This document shows, piece after piece, positions 54,701-64,000 of a stretch of DNA of 64,000 bases (position 1 is its first letter; the number at the start of each line of letters is the position of its first letter). A program made the translations under genes and the position numbers. The DNA comes from Tieghemostelium lacteum (Eukaryota > Evosea > Eumycetozoa > Dictyosteliales > Raperosteliaceae): the NCBI GenBank assembly GCA_001606155.1, contig LODT01000025.1, positions 620,001 to 684,000 on the forward strand, written 5' to 3'. Below the pieces are notes generated by a model. That model was given only the letters and a program-made list of their open reading frames with translations, was not told the origin of the DNA and ran no database searches.

Positions 54701-57700
54701 TTTGCGTATGCTTCTCAAGAGAGCTGGTTGTAAAGAAGAAAAGATTTGTTTCATTTTTGATGAGTCTAATGTCTTGGAATCATCTTTCCTTGAAAGAATG
54801 AATACTCTATTGGCAGGTGGTGAGGTTCCAGGTCTCTTTGAAGGTGAGGAATTCACAGCACTCATGCACCAATGTAAAGAAACAGCTCAAAGAAACTCAT
54901 TGATTCTCGATACTGAGGAAGAGTTGTACAAATACTTTACTCAATTGGTCAGAAGAAACCTCCATGTTGTATTCACAATGAATCCAGCTTCACCAGATTT
55001 CCACAACCGTTCAGCAACCTCTCCAGCCTTGTTCAATCGTTGTGTACTCGATTGGTTTGGTGAATGGTCGCCAGAAGCTTTGTTCCAAGTAGGTTCAGAA
55101 TTCACTAGAAACCTCGATCTTGAGAACCAATCCTATATCGCACCACCAGGTTTCATTGAAGAGATTGAACTAGCTCAACAGACAATGGTCAATACCAGTA
55201 TTCCAATCCCACCATCACATCGTGATGCCGTTGTATCCACCCTCGTTTACATTCATCAAACTATTGGTGAGGCCAACTTGAGACTCTTCAGAAGACAAGG
55301 TCGTCAGAATTATGTAACCCCAAGACATTACCTAGATTTCATTAACCAAGTTGTACTTCTCATCAATGAAAAGAGAGAACAACTCGAAGAGGAACAGTTA
55401 CATCTCAACATCGGTCTAAGAAAACTCCGTGAAACTGAACAACAAGTTAAAGAATTACAAATTTCTCTTGCCCAAAAGAACAGAGAATTGGAAATCAAGA
55501 ACGACCAAGCCAACCAAAAACTCAAGCAAATGGTTCAAGATCAACAAATTGCCGAACAGAAACAAAAAGAGGCAAAGGACTTACAAGTCATCCTCGATGT
55601 CAGAAATACTGAAATTGAAGTACAAAAGAAGAAAGCCTATGCAGATTTGGAGAAAGCTGAACCTGCAATTCTCGAAGCTCAAGAGTCTGTAAAGACCATC
55701 AAAAAGAAACATCTTGATGAGATTAAAGCACTTCCAAAACCACCAGCACCAGTCAAATTGGCTATGGAGGCTGTATGTTTGATGTTAACCGGAAAGAAAC
55801 TCGAATGGCAAGATATCAGAAAGAAGATTATGGAAACTACCTTCATTGCTTCTATTGTCAACTTTGATACCAAGAAACAGTTGACCAGCAAGATTAGAGA
55901 TGCTGTCATTTCCTCATATCTCAAGGACCCAGAATTCAATTATGAAGCTGTAAACAGAGCTTCTAAAGCATGTGGTCCATTAGTCAAATGGGTACAAGCT
56001 CAGACATTCTATTCAGATATTTTGGATCGTGTTAAACCACTTCGTGATGAAGTCGAACAATTGGAAGCTGCTGCTCAAGAATTGAAATTAAAGAAGGATG
56101 AAATTGTCTCAACTATCTCCTCACTTGAGCAATCTATTGCAACTTATAAAGAAGAGTATGCCACATTGATTCGTGATACTGAATCTATCAAGACTGAAAT
56201 GACTAAAGTAAAGACAAAGGTAGAGAGATCAATTGCACTACTTGAGAATCTCTCAACTGAAAGAGGACGTTGGGAACAACAATCCCTCAATTTCCAAACT
56301 CAAATGGCTACTGTTGTTGGTGATGTAATTCTAGCATCTGCATTCCTTGCCTATATCGGTTTCTTTGACCAGACATTCCGTCATGATCTCCTCAAAAAAT
56401 GGATGAACCGTTTGGAAGCTGTTGGAATCAAATTCAAACCTGATTTATCAGTTCCAGATTTCCTCTCTAAACCTGAAGAACGTCTTGCATGGCACGCTAA
56501 TAGTTTACCATCTGATGAATTGTGTGTTGAGAATGCTATTATGCTCAAGAGATTTAACCGTTATCCATTGGTTATCGATCCATCTGGTCAGGCTATGGAG
56601 TTCCTTATGAACCAATACCAAGACAAGAAGATCACCAAGACATCTTTCCTTGACTCATCCTTTATGAAGAACCTTGAATCTGCACTTAGATTTGGTTGTC
56701 CATTGTTAGTCCAAGATGTAGAGAACATTGATCCAGTGCTCAATCCAGTACTCAACAAGGAAATTAGAAAGAAAGGTGGTAGAATTTTGATTCGTCTCGG
56801 TGACCAAGATGTTGATTTCTCACCAAGTTTCATGATTTTCCTTTTCACTAGAGATCCAACAGCTCACTTTACACCAGATCTTTGCTCAAGAGTTACCTTT
56901 GTCAATTTCACTGTCACTCCAAGTTCATTACAATCTCAATGTCTCCACGAAGCTCTTAAGACTGAGAGACCAGATACCCATAAAAAGAGATCAGATCTAC
57001 TCAAGATTCAAGGTGAATTCAAAGTTAAATTACGTAATCTTGAGAAATCTCTATTGAATGCACTCTCCCAAGCTCAAGGTAACATTTTAGATGACGACTC
57101 CATTATTGGAACTTTAGAATCACTTAAGCGTGAAGCTGCTGAAATTGCATCTAAAGTAGAAGAAACCGATATTGTCATGCAAGAAATCACTCAAGTCTCT
57201 GCTACTTATAACCCAATGGCTCTTTCTTGCAGTAGAGTTTACTTTGCTCTTGAAGAACTATCGCAATTCCATCTCTACCAATTCTCTCTTAGATTCTTCT
57301 TGGACATTTTCCATAACCTTCTCAACAACAATTCCAATTTGGATGGCGTCAAAGATCCACAAGATCGTTTGGTTATTCTAACACGTGATATATTCACCAA
57401 GACATTTACAAGAGTCTCAAGAACCCTATTGAATGATGATCGTATTACATTTGCTATTCAATTAGCCATCATCTCACTTAAGGGTACCAGAGGTGAAATT
57501 GCAGAATCCGAATGGGAGTTCTTATTGAAAGGTGGTGACAATATCTCTAGTACAACCACTCCACCATCTATGCAAGGTTTAGAATCTATCCTCAACGGTA
57601 CTCAAATGAAATGGTTATCTCTATTGAAATTACAAGTGTCATCCTTCTCCAAACTAGTTGAACACATCCAACAACATCAAGATCAATGGAAATCATTCTT

Positions 57701-59729
57701 TGATATATCATCTACAGGTGATGTCATTATCCCTGAACACTGGATCCAATACCAAAATGGTGAAACTCAAAATCAACAAAAACCAGTTGAAGCATTTAGA
57801 AACCTTTTATTAATGAAATCATTCCACTCTGATAGAGTCATTGCTCAAGCTCACCAATTTGTCTCCACTGTATTTGGTGACCAATTCCTCTCTACTCAAG
57901 AACTTGATATGGCTACAATAGTTGAAAAGGAAGTTAAAGCCGTAAGCCCACTTCTCCTCTGCTCCGTACCAGGTTATGATGCCTCAAGTAAAGTTGATGA
58001 CTTAGCAATGGAATTACGTAAACAATATAAATCCTTTGCTATTGGGTCACCAGAAGGTTTCGAATTGGCAGAGAAAGCTATCTACACTGCTGCCAAGGCT
58101 GGTACATGGGTATTACTCAAGAACATTCATTTAGCTCCACAATGGTTAGTACAATTAGAAAAGAAACTACATAGTCTCACCCCACATCCAAACTTTAGAT
58201 TATTCATGACTAGTGAAATTCATCCAGCTCTACCTGCTAATTTACTCAGAATGTCCAATGTATTCTCTTACGAGAATCCACCAGGTGTCAAAGCTAACTT
58301 ATTACACACTTTTGGTGCTATTACTGCAAATCGTATGGATAAACAACCAGTTGAGAGATCACGTATCTATTTCCTTTTAGCTTGGTTCCATGCTGTAATT
58401 CAAGAGAGACTCCGTTACATTCCTCTTGGTTGGACTAAATTCTTTGAGTTTAACGATGCAGATCTTCGTGGTGCTCTAGATTCCATCGACTACTGGGTTG
58501 ATTTATACAGTAAAGGTCGTTCCAATATCGATCCTGATAAGATCCCTTGGGTTGCTGTTAGAACTATTCTAGGATCAACCATCTATGGTGGTAGAATTGA
58601 CAATGAATTTGATATGCGTCTACTTAATAGTTTCCTAGAACAATTATTCACTCCACAAGCTTTCAATCCTGATTTCCCATTGGTTTCATCTATTGGCTTA
58701 ACTGTTCCTGAAGGTACAACCCGTGCACACTTCCTCAAGTTTATTGAATCTCTACCAGAGGTTTCCACTCCAGTATGGTTAGGTTTACCAGAGAATGCTG
58801 AAAATCTCCTTCTCTCAAATAAAGCTAGAAAACTCATCCAAGATCTCCAAAAAATGCAATCCCTCGAAGAAGATGGCGATGATGAAGATGACCAAAACAA
58901 ACAATCTGAAGATAAACCAAAGGCAAAGATGAGATCTACTATTCAAGAATGGACTAAAGAGTTACCAGCTCCACTTAAACTCCTCAAGAGAACTGCTCAA
59001 AATATCAAGGATCCACTATTCAGATGTTTCGAAAGAGAGATTATCACCGGTAGTAAATTAATCAAAAAGATCACTGTTGATTTCAAGAATATTCTAGAGG
59101 TCTTAGACGGTAATATCAAGTCAACCAACTACTTGCGTTCACTCATGACATCTATAACCAAAGGTCAAGTACCAAAAGAATGGAAATGGTATTCAGTACC
59201 TGACTCAGTTTCATTGAGCATATGGATGTCTGATTTCTTCAAGAGAATGCAACAACTTACTGAAATCTCTGAATCATCTGATTTCAGATCACTTCAAGTC
59301 TGGTTAGGAGGTTTATTGAATCCTGAAGCCTACATTACTGCAACTAGACAATCAGCAGCACAATTAAATGGATGGTCACTTGAAAATCTTAGATTACACG
59401 TTGCATCAATTGGTGAAGTTGACAAGAACTCTGTCAGTGGTTTCATTGTTAAAGGTCTTGTAATGGAAGGTGCTCTATGGAAAAATAATAACCTCAACCC
59501 AACCAATATTCTCTCCACCCCAGTTCAAGTTACTTCCTTCTCTTGGATTGATAAAGATGATCAAGTATTTGCAAACCCTGCCTCTAAACTCTTGGTACCT
59601 GTCTACTTGAATGATACCAGAACAGAACTCCTCTTCTCAATTGAGTTACCATATGATACTACTTCCTCAACCAAACAATCATGGTATCAAAGATCAGTTT
59701 CAATGAGCTCATGGAAATTAGATATCTAA
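45742..59729 (+). CDS. dhcA: cytoplasmic dynein heavy chain, 4631 aa, two exons
   Basis: Minus-end-directed microtubule motor. Seen: exon 1 is 45742-46018, the intron 46019-46110 (92 bp), exon 2 46111-59729, one uninterrupted 13.6-kb frame. Residues 1-92 are a Ser/Thr-rich start. The tail and linker run to about 1890. AAA1 P-loop GPAGTGKTETVK near 1912 with catalytic stretch CFDEFNRL; AAA2 GPSGSGKTAAWK near 2206; AAA3 GPPGSGKTMTLT near 2575; AAA4 GVSGGGKSVLSR near 2916. The stalk coiled coil begins near 3180, with the microtubule-binding region about 3270-3400. AAA5, AAA6 and the C-terminal domain end in SSWKLDI. It matches cytoplasmic dynein 1 rather than axonemal forms, as expected for an organism without cilia. 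An Asp/Glu/Lys insert (LEEDGDDEDDQNKQSEDKPK) lies near 4340. Codons are moderately C-biased, suggesting robust expression. Confidence 0.97.
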
Positions 59730-59873
59730 AAATAAAATATTAAATTTAATCTTACAAACATATAAACACATTGTACAATTTTATAATTTTATTGATATAT
59801 ATATAATAGATTTAAAATATGTTTTATAAATAATCAAAGCTACATCTATCTAATTTAGCTCCTGATATAGATA

Positions 59874-62335
59874 TTATTTTCCATGGAAGTATACATTATC
59901 AGGGAATTTAATATTAAAATGTAATTTGAAAAAATCAACAACATTTTCTGTCCGATCAATAAGGTTAAGTGTAAGGGTTTTTTCCAAATCAGTCGAATTG
60001 GGGTTTAAACAATGTTGTAGATAACCTACGTAACAATGTGCATTAATATCACCCATTTCAGCAGCTTTTTTAAAGTATTGTTGAGCTACTGAAATATTTG
60101 ATTTACACCCGTGGCCTCTAAGAGTCATTAAACCCATACCAATGTAACCTCTAGGGTCATTATCAATGTTGCCACCCAATTCATACAACTGGAATGCTTT
60201 TTGAAAGTTTTCACCCAACCCAATTCCATAGTAATATAGATTGGCTACTACGATATTAGATACCTTTTCATTGTAGATTACTGTGAATTTGTTATCTATA
60301 ATTTGACTGTTTTTACCAATGGACATGAAGAATTCAATTACCTTTTGGAAAATGAGAAGTCTGATAGAGTCCCTTGTTTCTTGTGTTGATGATCTGTAAA
60401 CTTTACGCAGATCATTTAGCCAATAAAAATTTGATTTATATTCAGAATCAGTGGCAACATTATTCTTTTTCAAATTAATTGTATCTAAATTGTCATAATA
60501 TACACCACTCTTTGCCCATTCCAATGCCATTTCTATACTAAAATCTGAATCACATAGATGACATAATGATAACTATAATATTAAAATGAATGTATTAGTT
60601 TATGCTTTTAATTATAGTTATAGTAGGTGCTAATACATACAAGATAACAAGCCTTAATGTTCATTAAATTTGCAGATTTTTTAAAACATTTGATTGCTTT
60701 ATCTGTTTTACCAGATTGATAATACATCATACCTAGAGTGAGAATGGAAGCTGATTGTTCAGTATTGATAATTGCCTTGTAACTTTTAATAGCTTTTGAA
60801 ATGGTTTGGCTATCATTTTTACGTTTGTTGATTTCAGTGCAAATCTGGAAGGAGGTATTCGATACCAAGAAGAATATTTTTACATCAGGAAGTGTGGTTT
60901 TAACTGATGCATTAGTCTCTGGTGATATAAGTGGTACTGTTACATTCCTCTCTTTTTTCTCAGTGGTATTTACAGGTGTGATAGAAGGCTTTGATAACTC
61001 TTTAAATTGGCTATCAAAGTACACGCCACTTGTAAAGTGTTCTGGAAACTTTGGTTTGGTATCTAATGTAATCTCTCTTTTGAATAATTCAAATTCACCA
61101 CTATTGAGATGTTTAGAGAGATAAGATTTTTCAGGTAGTTCCAAACTAAACTGTGGGGGCAAGGCAGTCTCATGGATAAGTAAGTGAACAGCTTTAATTT
61201 TATCAATTGCAGATTTTACTTGAAGTTGAGCAGCTCTCATATAGAATATTTGAGCTTTAAATAAAGATTTGTCTCTATATCTATTATCCATGTAGAGCTC
61301 ACCTAGAGCATAGAATGCCTCAGGTTCATCATCATATGCAGCAGACATGTAGTGAACATAGGAAGCTGATAAATTGGAGACGTCACCAAACCGTAAACAA
61401 TCACCTTGACCTATATTAGCACGTGGATAGTTGGTATCAATTGCCACTCTAAGATACCATTTCTGAGCCTCTCTTATTTTCTTTTGAACTTGGAAATAAT
61501 ATTGACCCAATGCAACGCATGCCTCTGGATGGTTCTTTTGTGCTGCTAGTTCCAAGTACATTATACCAGAATCTATATTCTGTGGTAAACCAATACCATG
61601 GATGAGAAGTAGACCAACTTGGAATTGAGATTCTACATTACCATTTCTAGCATTTTTTAGAGCTATACAAGCCTCAATGGTTAATATAGGGCTACAGTTG
61701 GAGTCTTTAAAGAGATATTGGAATTTGTTAGTAGGTATTTCAGGGTTAACCAACACCAAATCAGTTTCCGAGAGAGATTTAGGATTGGTGATAATAGGAT
61801 CTACTAGAGCAAATGTATTGGCAACCTCTGTTGCATATCCAATGTTACCTCTTTGAACTGCATCAATGAAATGTTTCAAAGCTTTTTGATATTGTTTTAA
61901 TCTTAGGAACTGATCACCAATATTCATTTGCACTTTGGGTTCAACATTAAAGAAATGTGATACATTGGTTGGATGGAAAAAGTAAGTATCCATCCTACAA
62001 CTCCCACATTGTGCACTATGACAATCCAAGCACACTAAATTTAAATGATTAGAGTGAACCTCACACTTTACAATATTAAATTCATAGTCATAAATTAATT
62101 TTAATCTATGACCTTCATGTTGTGTGATATTTGATGAGCATAGTATATCTTTACGTTGAATAAAACCACCATATGCAAATGCATTACATAGTTTTTTCTT
62201 TTCATTATTACTATTATTATTTATATCTTTACTACTGGTGGTACTGTTTGTAATATTACTATTCATTGTACAGTTATTTGTATCTGTAGGTGTACTAATA
62301 ATGAATGTTGGATTGAAATTATTTCCTATAACCAT
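59874..62335 (-). CDS. B-box / Sel1-repeat protein 3, 797 aa, two exons
   Basis: Seen: exon 1 is 62335-60641, the intron 60640-60573 (68 bp, GTATGT...TATAG), exon 2 60572-59874. The intron sits at the same position as in the paralogues near 14.3 and 17.4 kb. An Asn/Ser/Thr-rich N-terminus (residues 1-45, including NNNSNNEKKK) is an addition relative to paralogue 1. B-box-like zinc sites follow, the clear one having C-x2-H, C-x2-C, C-x2-C then H-x5-H spacing (CEVHSNHLNLVCLDC; CGSC). Sel1-like repeats fill the rest (QFQVGLLLIHGIGLPQNIDS; ACVALGQYYF). It is closest to paralogue 1 in both coding sequence and upstream element. Adaptor/scaffold role inferred only. Confidence 0.9.
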
Positions 62336-62752
62336 CTTTTTCTTTATATATTTATATATCTGTATTAAATTTCAATATAATGGAAATAAAGAGAAAGACC
62401 ACTTTCATAAAGAAATTTAAAGGGTGGTGTCGACTATTGAGGATACATCAACCTTTTTTAATAATTTACAAAAATAGAACATTATTTTCCTACCCACAAC
62501 CACACTCTCTATTTTTGATAATTATTGTAAAAATTATGTGATCATTGTGTGTTGTGGTGGTGCATCTGGGAGCCTTTTTAATTAAAAATAAAAAATTTTT
62601 ATAAACTTAGTAAAGTAGAATAGTGAACTGCCAACTTGATTTAATGGGATAAAAAAGAGATAGTACTACTCAAATGAGATTTTCTTGAATATTTAGTTTG
62701 GCAATCAATATCCAAAAATAGTTATTGAATGTTGATTGGAATTTTATTTTAG
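62336..62752. other. intergenic region upstream of B-box/Sel1 gene 3
   Basis: A 417-bp spacer between two minus-strand genes. It contains the conserved module at 62486-62560 and otherwise A/T-rich sequence. The left 60 bp next to the ATG are A/T-rich leader, and the right part is the 3' flank of the RBR ligase gene. No ORF or RNA gene was recognised. Confidence 0.5.
62486..62560 (-). promoter_or_regulatory. upstream module shared with B-box/Sel1 gene 1
   Basis: Minus-sense order: CACAACACACAATGATCACA, TAATTTTTACAATAATTATC, GAGTGTGGTTGTGGGTAGG, AAAA. It aligns block by block with 12481-12556 and lies 151 bp from its ATG (148 bp in the other gene). The middle differs in sequence but not much in length, as expected for separate factor sites. 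Confidence 0.6.
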
Positions 62753-64000
62753 TTATTTATCAGGATTACCATGTTGATTACACTTTGAGGTCATAAAATG
62801 TTTGGTACCACTGATAAACTGTTTACATAGGAAACAAACATGTTTATAACATGTGAAACAAAATACATAGTTATTATTATCGTATTGATAAATTTTGTCA
62901 CGACATTTGGTGCATTGAGTGTGACCTGTTGTTGAACGATAATAGAGCATTTGGTATCTGTGGTCATCTCTGGTGGTAGTTGGATGGAAATCACTGTCAA
63001 GGTCTTTAGGTAACTCAAAAAGTTGACAAACTGGATTATTTTTGAAATGTTCGTAACCACTAATGGGTTTAACACACACCCAACAGAACTTAGTTGAACA
63101 ATTGGCACATTGCATCTTATTACATCCTTCTGATTTCATAATGAGTGCAGAGCATTTTGGACAGTACCTTGTCTCACCTACAGGCACTAGTAATTGTTTG
63201 TTAGAGTTTCCTCTTGAGACAGTTCCACGACAACTCAAACCTGGATGAAAAGCCTTTCTACATCCCAAGCAAGTAGAGAAATAACAACTGAAACAGTAGC
63301 TACTGTTAGTAACCCTATCTATAAATGCCCAACCTTTTTCACAATTGATGCATTTGGTTTGCAGAGGGTCAAGCTGTTTTATAAGGAATTCATAACGTTC
63401 ATAGAGAGATGGGGTTGTGAACTTTTTAATGAGTCTCTGGTCAATAGGTTGAGTACATGTCAAATCAGTGCATTTGAGCATTTGAACTTTACCATCTTCA
63501 ATATTGACATTGATGAACATTTTCAAACATTCATTACACTGGTAATGCAGACATGTCAATAGGGTACATTCACTGGCAGGGTACTCTATATAACATATAG
63601 GACACTCATGGTTAACCAAAGAGAACTGAACTCTTGACTCATGTAAATTATGAGACAACAATGTTGGAAGTGTAGATAGAGTTGAAACCCAATCCATTTG
63701 ATGCTCCCATCTACATCTATTAGTCTCCCAGAACCTTTTCAATAGTGCATCTGGCTCCTCTTCTTCCTTTTCTTTCTTCTTCTCTTTCTCCTCTGGTGGT
63801 TGTTGTTCATCTAATTGACCATTATCAATCTCTCTTAGAACAGGTATTTGAGTAAGATACAATTCATTCTCAATTCCTAGAAATTGCATCATTTCATTCT
63901 TTATCCAATCAATATACTTGAATATTACAAATTCACCACTACTCCATTGACTGTCGAGATAGTCTACCACCTTATCCATTTGATCCAAGTTTAACCAACA
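62753..64000 (-). CDS. RBR-type E3 ubiquitin ligase, RNF14-like (5'-partial)
   Basis: Transfers ubiquitin through a RING/HECT-hybrid mechanism. The frame stays open to the right edge (CWLNLDQMDKVVDYLDSQW...), and this stretch resembles the end of the RWD domain of RNF14-type ligases, so the start lies outside the window. Seen in order: RWD end; acidic/Lys linker (EEKEKKKEKEEEE); RING1 (CPICYIEYPASECTLLTCLH, YQCNECL); IBR (CINCEKGW...CFSCYFSTCLGCRKAFH); RING2 (YCPKCSALIMKSEGCNKMQC) with the expected catalytic Cys in SEGCNKM; then CANCSTKFCWVC. A further zinc-ribbon-like set follows (CTKCRDKIYQ, NNNYVFCFTCYKHVCFLCK, HF). All core metal ligands are visible. Confidence 0.92.
   Translation of the reverse strand, partial: CWLNLDQMDKVVDYLDSQWSSGEFVIFKYIDWIKNEMMQFLGIENELYLTQIPVLREIDNGQLDEQQPPEEKEKKKEKEEEEPDALLKRFWETNRCRWEHQMDWVSTLSTLPTLLSHNLHESRVQFSLVNHECPICYIEYPASECTLLTCLHYQCNECLKMFINVNIEDGKVQMLKCTDLTCTQPIDQRLIKKFTTPSLYERYEFLIKQLDPLQTKCINCEKGWAFIDRVTNSSYCFSCYFSTCLGCRKAFHPGLSCRGTVSRGNSNKQLLVPVGETRYCPKCSALIMKSEGCNKMQCANCSTKFCWVCVKPISGYEHFKNNPVCQLFELPKDLDSDFHPTTTRDDHRYQMLYYRSTTGHTQCTKCRDKIYQYDNNNYVFCFTCYKHVCFLCKQFISGTKHFMTSKCNQHGNPDK

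Noticed and set aside
1-64000. tRNA, rRNA, snRNA, CRISPR, retroelement or DNA transposon sequences
   Set aside because: Scanned the gaps by eye for tRNA B-box words, snRNA cores, direct-repeat arrays and polymerase or integrase motifs. None was convincing. A tRNA or covariance-model scan would be decisive.

Overview
The window is nuclear DNA of a dictyostelid social amoeba (cellular slime mould). Five things point there: AT-rich intergenic stretches full of A and T runs; short AT-rich introns of 62-93 bp beginning GTATGT, GTAAGT or similar; dictyostelid gene families (FNIP repeats, PA14/fibro-slime psi-type proteins, tgr-like IPT/TIG proteins, a slime-mould-type terpene synthase); an Asn tract encoded by AAT repeats; and a one-intron cytoplasmic dynein heavy chain. 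Coding regions use more C/G-ending codons and carry fewer homopolymers than is usual for D. discoideum, so a Cavenderia-, Heterostelium- or Tieghemostelium-like species seems likelier. That placement is inference.

Layout. 1-1319 (-): 3'-partial psi-type PA14/fibro-slime secreted protein. 2701-2935 (+): a two-exon 52-residue Cys-rich protein. 3137-4957 (-): coiled-coil protein. 5114-8445 (+): valyl-tRNA synthetase. 8551-9567 (-): terpene synthase. 9973-11400 (+): short HIRA-like WD40 histone chaperone. 11455-12137 (+): NUDT5-like Nudix hydrolase with one intron. 12704-15078 and 15593-18157 (+): two B-box/Sel1-repeat paralogues; a third lies at 59874-62335 (-). 18237-20525 (-): ankyrin-like protein. 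20685-21803 (+): SWIM zinc-finger protein. 21979-23397 (+): FNIP-repeat protein.

23.4-40.6 kb is the most unusual part: a cluster of six closely related three-exon genes for type I membrane proteins with IPT/TIG (E-set) domains, resembling the dictyostelid tgr allorecognition family. One copy is on the minus strand and five are tandem on the plus strand, with a repeat unit of about 2.8-3.0 kb. All share a promoter module 57-78 bp upstream of the ATG. Exons 2 and 3 are nearly uniform, whereas the N-terminal ectodomain varies. The last copy keeps a long cytoplasmic tail whose remains lie decayed behind the stop codons of the other copies. One copy has lost a splice acceptor, and a fragment of a seventh copy lies at 23420-23575.

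From 40.8 kb on are housekeeping genes: dihydropteridine reductase (-), mitochondrial Obg GTPase (+), ribosomal protein L4 (+), an unrecognised 252-residue protein (+), and the 4631-residue cytoplasmic dynein heavy chain (45742-59729). Then come the third B-box/Sel1 gene and, at the right edge, a 5'-partial RBR ubiquitin ligase (-). Two of the B-box/Sel1 genes, 50 kb apart and on opposite strands, share an upstream element at almost the same distance from the ATG. I saw no tRNA, rRNA, CRISPR, retroelement or DNA transposon.
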